From Selenomonas sp. (GTDB lineage: Bacteria > Bacillota_C > Negativicutes > Selenomonadales > Selenomonadaceae): 64,000 nt of DNA. Both the position numbers and the translations under genes were made by a program. The notes under the pieces are model-generated. The model saw only the letters and a list, made by a program, of their open reading frames with translations. It was not told the origin of the DNA and made no database searches. Positions 53,290 to 60,917 of this stretch are shown here, piece after piece (position 1 is the first letter of the stretch; every line of letters starts with the position of its first letter). Where the stretch lies: contig NZ_JAILPX010000047.1 in assembly GCF_024699275.1 (NCBI RefSeq), positions 32,352 through 96,351 on the forward strand, in the 5' to 3' direction.

Positions 53290-53589
53290 TTATTTCCTCC
53301 TCGCATGCGTCATAATATATTCTTCCACCTTCCGCAAATCTGCGTTACGGCGGAGGTTTTCCGGCTCATAAAGGATAAGTATGGACCCCGAAGTGGTATT
53401 AACTTCTACCTGACTGATTTCTGCAAAGGCCATAAGCTGGTTTCTTACCTCTAAAGCCAGACTGGCATTACCGATAATATTATCACTATATAGCCGCACC
53501 CGTCCCGGCAGATAAGACGAAATATCCACAGAACGAATAAACAAATCCAGCTTATTAGTCGGGATTTGCATTTTCCCCAACAATGTCAA
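53290..53589 (-). CDS. Small HMA_2-like protein
   Basis: A 99-residue cytosolic protein with one ferredoxin-like HMA_2 domain: SSYLPGRVRLYSD and TTSGSILILYEPENL. No CxxC is present. The best start is TTG at 53589 (GGGAGG with 8-base spacing); an ATG at 53571 has a poor SD and the upstream ATG at 53616 has none. It is only 3 bp before the Gly/Met-rich gene and heads the HMA/ATPase unit. Confidence 0.75.
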   Translation of the reverse strand: MTLLGKMQIPTNKLDLFIRSVDISSYLPGRVRLYSDNIIGNASLALEVRNQLMAFAEISQVEVNTTSGSILILYEPENLRRNADLRKVEEYIMTHARRK

Positions 53590-53619
53590 AATCTTTTCCT
53601 CCCAGCATGTCCTCATCTT

Positions 53620-53665
53620 TTTACAAGAAAAGACTGCCGCAATAAAAGAGCGGCAGTCTCTTTTT
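53620..53665 (-). terminator. Terminator between the YtxH-like gene and the HMA genes
   Basis: AGACTGCCGC (53631-53640) and GCGGCAGTCT (53650-53659) are perfect 10-bp arms around a 9-base loop. On the minus strand a T-rich run (TTTCTT) follows. Readthrough from the upstream promoters would be needed to express the HMA genes, so it may act as an attenuator. Confidence 0.75.
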
Positions 53666-53676
53666 CGTCAAAACGA

Positions 53677-53886
53677 TTATTTGGCCTTCTTTGCTTCCTG
53701 AGCAGCAATGAGGTCTTCAAGCTCCTCTTTCTGACGCTGCAGTTCAGCTACAGGCAGTTCAGCAGCGGGAGCAGCCTGCTGCATAGCAGCCAGCTGAGCT
53801 TCGCGCTCCTGCATGAAACGATAGCCAAAAATACCAGCAACGGCACCTACTGCAAGACCAATCCAAAAATCAGTTTTCTGAAACAT
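53677..53886 (-). CDS. YtxH-like small membrane protein
   Basis: A 69-residue protein with one membrane segment (about 7-24, WIGLAVGAVAGIFGYRF) and a charged helical tail rich in Ala, Glu, Gln and Lys. This resembles YtxH-family Firmicute stress proteins. The ATG at 53886 has GGAGG 9 bases upstream. It lies downstream of two strong promoters and a Fur-like palindrome and upstream of the HMA/ATPase genes, separated by a terminator. Confidence 0.7.
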   Translation of the reverse strand: MFQKTDFWIGLAVGAVAGIFGYRFMQEREAQLAAMQQAAPAAELPVAELQRQKEELEDLIAAQEAKKAK

Positions 53887-53916
53887 CAAATCCATCCTCC
53901 TTAACATTTATCCTTC

Positions 53917-53939
53917 ATAAACGAGTGCACCTCGTTTAT
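53917..53939. promoter_or_regulatory. Inverted repeat in the YtxH-gene leader
   Basis: ATAAACGAG (53917-53925) and CTCGTTTAT (53931-53939) form perfect 9-bp arms with a 5-base loop, about 30 bp before the start codon. It could fold in the mRNA leader or bind a regulator. Confidence 0.45.
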
Positions 53940-53989
53940 AACATAATCATGGGTATCCTGTTTCCCCATTCTGCCATTGGAGAACAAAC

Positions 53990-54009
53990 GATAATATAGA
54001 AATATTATC
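53990..54009. promoter_or_regulatory. Fur/PerR-like palindrome, candidate operator
   Basis: GATAATAT (53990-53997), spacer AGAA, ATATTATC (54002-54009) is a perfect palindrome resembling the Fur box half GATAAT...ATTATC. It lies just after the predicted start of the nearer minus-strand promoter, where a repressor would block transcription. Confidence 0.55.
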
Positions 54010-54022
54010 AATTTCAACTTAC

Positions 54023-54051
54023 ATAGTAGCAGAATTGAGACTTTTTGTCAA
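54023..54051 (-). promoter_or_regulatory. Promoter P2 of the YtxH/HMA/ATPase region
   Basis: TTGACA (54051-54046) and TACTAT (54028-54023) are 17 bp apart on the minus strand; the start would be near 54016, beside the Fur-like palindrome. Confidence 0.7.
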
Positions 54052-54075
54052 CGCAGAAATCCCCTGGCAAACCTT

Positions 54076-54105
54076 ATTATAGAGGGTCTTATGTGAAATT
54101 GTCAA
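54076..54105 (-). promoter_or_regulatory. Promoter P1 of the YtxH/HMA/ATPase region
   Basis: A fully consensus TTGACA (54105-54100) and TATAAT (54081-54076) are 18 bp apart on the minus strand, upstream of P2. Confidence 0.75.
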
Positions 54106-54132
54106 TAAATTTACACTAAACAATTATGATTA

Positions 54133-57100
54133 TTAATCGCACGAATCTTCGTTGCCTATTTTATAGGCTACAACGTACATAGTGGGCAACACAAGCAGCG
54201 TTAAAATCGTGGCCACTAATAGTCCACTGGAAATTGCCACTGCCATAGGTCCCCAAAAGGTGCTGGCCATCAATGGCAGCATTCCCAAAATAGCCGCTGC
54301 AGCTGTCAACATAATGGGCCGAAAACGCAATACTGCAGAATCCACCACGGCTGCATAAGGACTTTCACCCTGAGCAATATGCTTCTTAATCTGGTCGATT
54401 AAGATAACGGAGTTACGGATAATCATCCCAAAGAGAGCGAGAATGCCCAGCTCTGCCACAAATCCCATAGCCGAATCTGTAAGCAGCATTCCCCAGACCA
54501 CACCGATAAGTCCCAAAGGCGCGGTAAGCAAAGTCAAAAGCATCTGTTTGCCACTGCCTAATTGGAACATCAGCAAAGTCATGATTACGAATATCATGGC
54601 CGGAATAGGTGTCAGCAGATAACCCAGAGAATCATTGCTATCTTCCAACGCTCCCGCAGGCTCAATGCTGCACCCTAAGGGCAAATTCTCCCGCAGCTGT
54701 CTCGTCGCCTCATATGCCTTTTGAGTAGCATCATTGGCAGTACCGCTATGGATATCTGCCTGAACCATAATCGTAGGCATCAGGTTGCGCCGTTTGATAA
54801 GCCCCTCTTCCGCTCCATAAGAAATTTTAGCAATCTGTTCCAACGGTACATATCCTGCGCTCCCGAGATAAATGGGCAGATTTCCCAGTTTGCCTAAATC
54901 CCCCCGGTCAGCTACAGCAAGCCGCAGGGTAATGGCTAACGTCCTATCCCCTGAGTAAAATTCTGCCGCTGTAGCCCCAGTAACTTCCGTATAGATCATC
55001 TGCTTGACCACCTGAGCACTTAACCCCATGGCCCGCAACTTATCCTGATCCAGCTCCAGCTTAACAACCTTGCTTTTTTCATTCCAATCCAGGTTCACAT
55101 TGTAATTGTTGTTATCTGCTGCTACAATACTGGCGACCTCATGAGCCAATTCCTTCGTTTGTGCTGTAGTATAACCTGTCACGCGAAGCATCACCGGATA
55201 ATCCGCAGGCGGCCCTGTCTGAACGTACTGGATTTTCGCCCGTACGTCAGAGAATTCTTCATTGAACGCTTGACGCAGTTCTGCTGCCAGCTTTTCCCGT
55301 GCCTTAACATCCTTAGCCACCATCACAAAGTGAGTGACATTATCCGTATCGGCTTTAGGGTCAACCGTAAGTACAAAACGAGGAGTATAGCGCCCCACAT
55401 AGCAAGCATAATTTTCCAGTAAATCCTGCCGCTGCTGCAAGAACGCAGACATCCTATCCGCTACCTTTTGGGAAGCATTTTTCGAAGCCCCTTCTGGCAA
55501 CTGCAATTCCATCAATACTTCCGGACGGGTAGAGGTCGGAAAGAATTCCTGACGGATATGCGTCATCATCAGCAAAGACACGATGAAGAGCACCGCAGTA
55601 CCTGCCAGTACCCCTGTGCGATGATGCAGAAACCAATCCAGCACTTTACGGAATTCCACATAAAACCGGCTCTGATAAGGATTGATTTCGCCCTTCTCAT
55701 CCGTCTTAGGCTTTACCTTAATCATATACGTGCCCAAAAGGGGAGCCACCATAACCGAGACAATCCAGGACAGTACCAAGGCAACCCCAATAACTGGGAA
55801 CAACGCATTACAGAACTCGCTGGCCATCCCCTTGGAAAAAGCTACCGGTATAAATCCCGCACAGGTAATCAAAGTCCCCGTTAACATGGGTTTAGCTGTG
55901 GCTTTAAACGCAAAACAGGCCGCTTCAAAACGATTCAAGCCCGTCTCCAATTTGACACTCATCATCTCCACGGCAATAATGGCATCATCCACCAAAAGCC
56001 CCAGGGCGATAATCAGCGAGCCCAAAGAAACCTTGTGCAGATCAATCCCTGACAGATACATAAAGATAAATACACCGCAGAGCACCAACGGAATACAGCA
56101 GGCCACCACCATGCCAGTACGCATCCCTAAGGAAAGAAAACTGACGGCCAGGACAATAACAATAGCCTCCAGCAGGGTTTTGATAAATTCGTTAATGGAA
56201 GATTTTACCACCTCTGACTGATTGGCCACCTGTTGGATTTCAATACCTGCGGGTACATCTGCCTGTATAGCAGCTACCTGTTTTTTTAATGCTTCCCCCA
56301 ACTCCAGAATATTGCCGCCATCCTCCATGGATACCGCTATACCTACAGCAGGTTCTCCATTAAAGAACATTTTGCTATCTGCTGGATCACTGAACTTACG
56401 GGAAACCTTAGCAATATCCCCCAGACGAAAATTGCGTCCTCCTGCGCTGATGGGCATTTCCTCAATGGCTTTTACATCTGCAAACTGTCCAGACAACCGC
56501 AGATAAACATTAGAAGAATCCGTATCGACCATGGCTGCTGCCGTCATTTCATTCTGTGTCTTCAGGGCATTGGCTATCACCTGGGGACTGATTCCTAGCG
56601 CAGAAAGTTTCATGGTATCCAGTTCCACGTAGATCTTTTCCTGCTGTTCCCCAATTAACTCAACCTTTTGTACATGAGGAATATTCAAGAGAAGTCGTCG
56701 TGTCTTTTCCGCATATTGCCGTAATTCTTCATAATTATAACCATCACCAGTAATCGCATAAATGGTGCCATAAACATCATCAAAGCGATCGTTATAATAA
56801 GGCCCATAGACGCCTTCGGGCAGATTTCGCTGAATATCCTCACAAAAATTCCGCACATCCCGCCAGGTAGGACGAATATCTGCTTTGGCAATGGTATCAT
56901 CCAACTGGACATAAATAACCGTCTGCCCCGGACGATTCTCACTGGTAATGGCCTTCAAATGCGGCGTGTCCTGCAGACGCTTTTCCAGTTTATCCGTTAC
57001 CTGTTCCTGCATCTCCTCAGCCGTTGCTCCTGGCCAGGCAGCAGTTATAACCATCTGCCGAATGGTGAACTGAGGATCTTCCATACGGCCCAGGTGAAAA

Positions 57101-57189
57101 TAAGCGAACACACCACCAATGGCAGTGATAATGATAAAATACCACACCAACGTCCGATGCCTAAGACTGACTTCCGTAAGATTTTTCAT
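54133..57189 (-). CDS. RND-family efflux pump subunit (AcrB/MexB-like)
   Basis: A 1018-residue inner-membrane RND transporter with 12 predicted membrane segments and two large periplasmic loops. TM4 carries GLLVDDAIIAVEMM with the paired aspartates used for proton relay. ATG at 57189 is used; it shares one base with the adaptor stop (TGATG), and GGAGG lies 7 bases upstream. It forms a tripartite pump with the adaptor encoded just upstream. No channel gene is in this unit, so TolC (42.9 kb) is a candidate partner. Substrates are unknown. Confidence 0.95.
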   Translation of the reverse strand: MKNLTEVSLRHRTLVWYFIIITAIGGVFAYFHLGRMEDPQFTIRQMVITAAWPGATAEEMQEQVTDKLEKRLQDTPHLKAITSENRPGQTVIYVQLDDTIAKADIRPTWRDVRNFCEDIQRNLPEGVYGPYYNDRFDDVYGTIYAITGDGYNYEELRQYAEKTRRLLLNIPHVQKVELIGEQQEKIYVELDTMKLSALGISPQVIANALKTQNEMTAAAMVDTDSSNVYLRLSGQFADVKAIEEMPISAGGRNFRLGDIAKVSRKFSDPADSKMFFNGEPAVGIAVSMEDGGNILELGEALKKQVAAIQADVPAGIEIQQVANQSEVVKSSINEFIKTLLEAIVIVLAVSFLSLGMRTGMVVACCIPLVLCGVFIFMYLSGIDLHKVSLGSLIIALGLLVDDAIIAVEMMSVKLETGLNRFEAACFAFKATAKPMLTGTLITCAGFIPVAFSKGMASEFCNALFPVIGVALVLSWIVSVMVAPLLGTYMIKVKPKTDEKGEINPYQSRFYVEFRKVLDWFLHHRTGVLAGTAVLFIVSLLMMTHIRQEFFPTSTRPEVLMELQLPEGASKNASQKVADRMSAFLQQRQDLLENYACYVGRYTPRFVLTVDPKADTDNVTHFVMVAKDVKAREKLAAELRQAFNEEFSDVRAKIQYVQTGPPADYPVMLRVTGYTTAQTKELAHEVASIVAADNNNYNVNLDWNEKSKVVKLELDQDKLRAMGLSAQVVKQMIYTEVTGATAAEFYSGDRTLAITLRLAVADRGDLGKLGNLPIYLGSAGYVPLEQIAKISYGAEEGLIKRRNLMPTIMVQADIHSGTANDATQKAYEATRQLRENLPLGCSIEPAGALEDSNDSLGYLLTPIPAMIFVIMTLLMFQLGSGKQMLLTLLTAPLGLIGVVWGMLLTDSAMGFVAELGILALFGMIIRNSVILIDQIKKHIAQGESPYAAVVDSAVLRFRPIMLTAAAAILGMLPLMASTFWGPMAVAISSGLLVATILTLLVLPTMYVVAYKIGNEDSCD

Positions 57190-58265
57190 CAATCCGCCTC
57201 CGTCCGCACCGATTGACCTTCATGAAGTTTATGAACACCAGCTACCACAATCAAGTCGCCAGCATTAAGCCCCTTGACCTGGACCTTGTCATCGCCAAGA
57301 TTTTCCACACGAACAGCTTTAGCGGTAAGGGTGTTATCTTCACCTACCACCCAAACCTGTGGGGTATCCCCTTCCTGAAAGATTGCCGCCAAAGGCAATA
57401 GCACACCGCCGTTCTCCTCCTGATCATCAATCCCCTTGATGCTGACATTAGCGGTCATCCCCAACTGCATTCCTGCAGGCGGTTCCGAAACAGCCACCCG
57501 TACTTTATAGGTACGGGTAGCTTCGTCAGCCATGGGGGAAATTTCCCGAATAGCGCCATCCGCTCTTCCCTTAAGGGCCCAAAAATTTATCGACACAGGC
57601 ATCCCGATGGTAAGTTCGCTGACCTTGCTTTCCGGAACGGAGATCTCCACTTCCAGTTCGCCCGTCTGTACCAAAGTCAACACCGTTTGCCCAGCAGCTA
57701 CCACCTGGCCTTCTTCAGCCGAAACAGCGGACACCACCCCATTGGCCCCAGCGATAAGATTGGTATAACCTAGAGAATTATGCCCCTGTTTTTGCTGGGC
57801 AAGCGCGCCCCTATATGCAGCAAATGCTGCATCATAATTGGTTTGGTACTGGTCTAGCGTGGCACGCGACACCGCATTTTCCTGATAGAGCTGCGTATAC
57901 CGTTCCAGATTCTTCTCCGCCAAGTCCAATTGTGCACGTGCAGAAGCCACCTGGGCATCCCCTTGATTCGCCTGTTGCAGCACATCGCGGGCATCGATAA
58001 CCATAAGCACATCACCAGCTCGGACCCTGCTGCCCTCCTGTACATTACGGGCCAGTATCTGCCCCCCTACCTGAAAGGACATATTGGTTTCATGCCGCCC
58101 CTTGACCGTTCCCGAATAAGAGCCCCTTACAGCATTACTTTCCCATCCAGCCTGCTGGGTCTTAACCAATACCGGTTTGTCCTGTGTTTCAGCCTTATGA
58201 CTGCAGCCACTTACCAAAATAGATACCATCAGTAATGCTCCCGTTAAAAACTTAAAGTTTTTCAC
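57189..58265 (-). CDS. RND efflux adaptor (membrane fusion protein), lipoprotein
   Basis: A 358-residue HlyD/AcrA-type adaptor. A lipoprotein signal (SILVSGC near residues 15-21) is followed by barrel-sandwich and helical hairpin regions (GGQILARNVQEGSRVRAGDVLM, ASARAQLDLAEKNLERYTQLY) and C-terminal beta domains. The start is GTG at 58265, with GGGAGG 8 bases upstream inside the end of marR, giving a 14-bp overlap. The longer frame upstream reads through marR and lacks an SD. Confidence 0.93.
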   Translation of the reverse strand: MKNFKFLTGALLMVSILVSGCSHKAETQDKPVLVKTQQAGWESNAVRGSYSGTVKGRHETNMSFQVGGQILARNVQEGSRVRAGDVLMVIDARDVLQQANQGDAQVASARAQLDLAEKNLERYTQLYQENAVSRATLDQYQTNYDAAFAAYRGALAQQKQGHNSLGYTNLIAGANGVVSAVSAEEGQVVAAGQTVLTLVQTGELEVEISVPESKVSELTIGMPVSINFWALKGRADGAIREISPMADEATRTYKVRVAVSEPPAGMQLGMTANVSIKGIDDQEENGGVLLPLAAIFQEGDTPQVWVVGEDNTLTAKAVRVENLGDDKVQVKGLNAGDLIVVAGVHKLHEGQSVRTEAD

Positions 58266-58734
58266 GTACAGCGCCTCCCGTCGGCAAATGTTTGGCCAAG
58301 TCCACCAAATCCGCATCACAGGCCTTGTCCACCAGTTTGTGGAACCCATTGAACAATTCTTTAATCTCATCCTTGTCCATATCTTCCACTAAATAATCGA
58401 CCCATCCCTGTATGACACTACGCAAATAATCATGCTGCTGACGACCATAATCCGTCAAATAGATATGACGCACCCGGCGGTCATTCGTATCAGGCTCGCG
58501 GTAAATAAAGCCCTTATCCACCAGCAGATTGATTGTGCGGGTCACCACAGCTTTATCTAAATAAAGCATCCCCGCTAACTCGTCCTGTTTGGCCCCCTCA
58601 TGATCGAAAACGCGAATCAGCATAATGTATTCAGAAAAGGTCAAACCATATTTCTGACAAGCCTCTACCACAAAAAGCTGTGAACGACGATGCAGGATCG
58701 AGAACCAACGCCCCCAGTTTACATACTCATCCAT
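58252..58734 (-). CDS. MarR-family transcriptional regulator
   Basis: A 160-residue winged-helix protein with the MarR pattern (LTFSEYIMLIRVFDHEGAKQDELAGMLYLDKAVVTRTINLLVDKGFIYREPDTNDRRVRHIYLTDYG). It probably represses the efflux genes that follow on the same transcript, releasing when bound by a ligand. The ATG at 58734 has GGAGG 9 bases upstream; 25 further upstream residues lack one. The first gene of marR-MFP-RND. Confidence 0.92.
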   Translation of the reverse strand: MDEYVNWGRWFSILHRRSQLFVVEACQKYGLTFSEYIMLIRVFDHEGAKQDELAGMLYLDKAVVTRTINLLVDKGFIYREPDTNDRRVRHIYLTDYGRQQHDYLRSVIQGWVDYLVEDMDKDEIKELFNGFHKLVDKACDADLVDLAKHLPTGGAVREKL

Positions 58735-58775
58735 AGGATATTTCCTCCTCATAAAACTACATGAATCTTCCACTA

Positions 58776-58791
58776 AACTGTATAACTGTAA
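58776..58791. promoter_or_regulatory. Tandem 8-bp repeat in the marR leader, possible operator
   Basis: AACTGTAT (58776-58783) is followed at once by AACTGTAA (58784-58791), between the marR promoter and its start codon. MarR proteins normally bind palindromes; this repeat is a weak candidate. Confidence 0.3.
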
Positions 58792-58808
58792 GTTGATTAC
58801 ATCAAACA

Positions 58809-58837
58809 ATTCTACCGCAAAGCCTTTGAAAAGTCAA
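58809..58837 (-). promoter_or_regulatory. Promoter of marR-MFP-RND
   Basis: TTGACT (58837-58832) and TAGAAT (58814-58809) are 17 bp apart on the minus strand, about 75 bp before the marR start. Confidence 0.7.
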
Positions 58838-58875
58838 TTGGACACTTTTCAGATTATTTTCACAAGATTTTACCG

Positions 58876-58905
58876 TTGGCAAAAGACAATCCAGCGCGCT
58901 ATAAT
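58876..58905 (+). promoter_or_regulatory. Promoter of mqnA
   Basis: TTGGCA (58876-58881) and TATAAT (58900-58905) are 18 bp apart on the plus strand, 34 bp before the mqnA start and back-to-back with the marR promoter. Confidence 0.7.
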
Positions 58906-58938
58906 GAGAAGGAAGTTTTTTACAAAGGAGGAACTATT

Positions 58939-59778
58939 ATGACCTGTCCTCGTGTGGGACATATCGACTTCCTAAACGTCCTGCCGCTTTCCTATAGCTA
59001 TAACCATGGTGCATCCCAAGGGCTGACCATCACACGGGGAGTACCTGCAGTACTCAATAATGACCTGATTACCAACCGTCTGGATATGAGTAATTCCTCA
59101 TCCATTGTCTATGCGCGGCATAGTGACAAGTTGCTCATTCTCCCCGATGTTTGTGTCAGTACAGATGGCGCTGTACAAAGCATTCTTCTGATTTCCAAAA
59201 AGCCAATTGAAGACCTTAAGGATGATAAGATTATCCTCACCGCCAAAAGTGCCACCTCCCACTGCCTTTTGAAAATCATCCTGCGCAGTTACGGAGCCAT
59301 TCCTAATTATTATGTCCGCCATGTTTCCCCGGAAACCCCCGTACCTGATGATGCTTCAGCCGCCTTGCTCATTGGCGATGATGCCCTATGGTGTTATCAT
59401 CATAAGGAAAAGAATCTCTATTACTACGATTTAGGTCTGGAATGGCAGGCCCTTACCGGTAAGAAAATGGTCTACGCCCTTTGGGTGGTAAACCACGACT
59501 TTGCCGAAAACAATCCAGAAATGCTGCAACTCATCTATGACCGGGTGACCAAGGCTTTTCGCCAATACCCCGAACATAAGCATAAAATCATCGGCTCTGT
59601 CCTTGAGGACAAACCCTTTACGCCCCAGCAACTGGACAGTTATCTATACAACACCATCAAATGGAATCTAAATGACGAATACATAGAAGGGCTAGAGACA
59701 TTCTACGCCCTAGCCCATAACATGAATTTAATTGAACATATTCCCGCTTTGAATTTTGCCAAAGTCCGACGCAATTAA
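58939..59778 (+). CDS. mqnA: MqnA/MqnD-family menaquinone biosynthesis enzyme (probably chorismate dehydratase)
   Basis: A 279-residue periplasmic-binding-like fold enzyme with RVGHIDFLNVLPLSYSY at the start and AALLIGDDALW in the middle, both typical of MqnA. It should make 3-enolpyruvyl-benzoate in the futalosine pathway of menaquinone synthesis. Other mqn genes are not in the window. MqnD is a related alternative, but the N-terminal RVGxIxFLNxLP favours MqnA. AAAGGAGG precedes the ATG; the longer frame to 58876 overlaps the promoter. Confidence 0.8.
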   Translation: MTCPRVGHIDFLNVLPLSYSYNHGASQGLTITRGVPAVLNNDLITNRLDMSNSSSIVYARHSDKLLILPDVCVSTDGAVQSILLISKKPIEDLKDDKIILTAKSATSHCLLKIILRSYGAIPNYYVRHVSPETPVPDDASAALLIGDDALWCYHHKEKNLYYYDLGLEWQALTGKKMVYALWVVNHDFAENNPEMLQLIYDRVTKAFRQYPEHKHKIIGSVLEDKPFTPQQLDSYLYNTIKWNLNDEYIEGLETFYALAHNMNLIEHIPALNFAKVRRN

Positions 59779-60857
59779 GCCTTGACTGCCCAGCGCAGTT
59801 TCGTCGAGTGAGCCCGGCTGTTACGATAGCATTCCTCCTTCGAAGGGCGAATAACTTCCTGTGCGATATCCTGATAAATGCCTTGCTGATAATAGGACTT
59901 AAAGGCCTTCTTCACAATCCTGTCCTCCCCGGAATGAAAAGTTAAAATAGCTGCTCGCCCTCCTGATTTCAATGCTTCCGGCAATTTTTCCATAAATTCA
60001 TAGAGAACTTCATATTCGCGATTGATATCAATGCGCAGTGCCTGGAATACCCGGGCACTGCTTTTTTTCGTGAGTTCTTCCCGGGCGAGTGCCTGCTTTT
60101 TCGTACTATAACCTGCCCGCTCCTGCAAATCCGCAGGTAATGCCACCTTAGACAGTGCCCTAGCCACCTCTTCGTATAATTCCCGCGTAGTTTTTATCGG
60201 CCAACGCCGACGAGTAATCTGACGGGCAATTTCATCTGCATAAGGCTCGTCCGCATTTTCCCGAAGCATCCCCGCCAATTCCTCCTTGGATATATCGGCC
60301 AATCGCTCTGCAGCTGTAATCCCGTCATCCGGATTCAGACGCAGATCCAAAGGTCCATCACTCTTGAAAGTAAAACCACGTTCCGGATTATCGATTTGCA
60401 TAGAAGAAACGCCTAAATCCGCCAGCACGAAATCAAAATTCCCGACCTCTGCGGCCAATTGATCAATTTCGCAGAAATTCATATTCCGCAACTGCCAAAT
60501 TTCTTCAGAAAAACCCTGATCGCGAATCCTTTTTTCAGTTTTTTTGGATTCTATAGGATCGATATCCCCACTAAAAAGCCGTCCCTTGCCCGCCAGTTTT
60601 TCCAGCATGGCCAAGGTATGCCCTCCATAACCCAAAGTTCCATCAAAGCCCTGTTCACCGGGATGAATATTAAGGACTTCCAAAATTTCCGTTACCATAA
60701 TCGGAATATGCATCCCTGCAGGCGTATTTCCCTTAGCGATAACATGTGCTATTTCATCTCCGTATTTTTGCGGATTCAATTCCTTATATTTCTCCGCAAA
60801 ATGACGGGGATATTTGCCGCTATAATGGATGCGGCGCTTGTGCTGCTGCTCATTCAT
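59775..60857 (-). CDS. rsmH: RsmH-like 16S rRNA C1402 N4-methyltransferase with N-terminal extension
   Basis: A 360-residue SAM-dependent methyltransferase. The RsmH core begins HIPIMVTEILEVL with FDGTLGYGGHT (SAM-binding), DLGVSSMQIDNPERGFTF, and ends AILTFHSGEDRIVKKAFK. About 48 extra residues at the N-terminus (charged, with Tyr/Lys/Glu) are absent from standard RsmH of about 310 residues. The gene is not in a cell-division cluster, so this may be a second copy. GAGGG precedes the ATG. Its 3' end overlaps that of mqnA by 4 bp (convergent). Confidence 0.88.
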   Translation of the reverse strand: MNEQQHKRRIHYSGKYPRHFAEKYKELNPQKYGDEIAHVIAKGNTPAGMHIPIMVTEILEVLNIHPGEQGFDGTLGYGGHTLAMLEKLAGKGRLFSGDIDPIESKKTEKRIRDQGFSEEIWQLRNMNFCEIDQLAAEVGNFDFVLADLGVSSMQIDNPERGFTFKSDGPLDLRLNPDDGITAAERLADISKEELAGMLRENADEPYADEIARQITRRRWPIKTTRELYEEVARALSKVALPADLQERAGYSTKKQALAREELTKKSSARVFQALRIDINREYEVLYEFMEKLPEALKSGGRAAILTFHSGEDRIVKKAFKSYYQQGIYQDIAQEVIRPSKEECYRNSRAHSTKLRWAVKA

Positions 60858-60885
60858 TTATTTCCCTCGATAAGTTCCTATTAAT

Positions 60886-60912
60886 ATAAAAATCTTCCCT
60901 GATGGGAAGATT
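60886..60912 (-). terminator. Terminator of the HAD gene
   Basis: AATCTTCCC (60891-60899) and GGGAAGATT (60904-60912) form a 9-bp stem with a 4-base loop; TTT follows on the minus strand. It lies 6 bp after the HAD stop. Confidence 0.8.
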
Positions 60913-60917
60913 GAATT

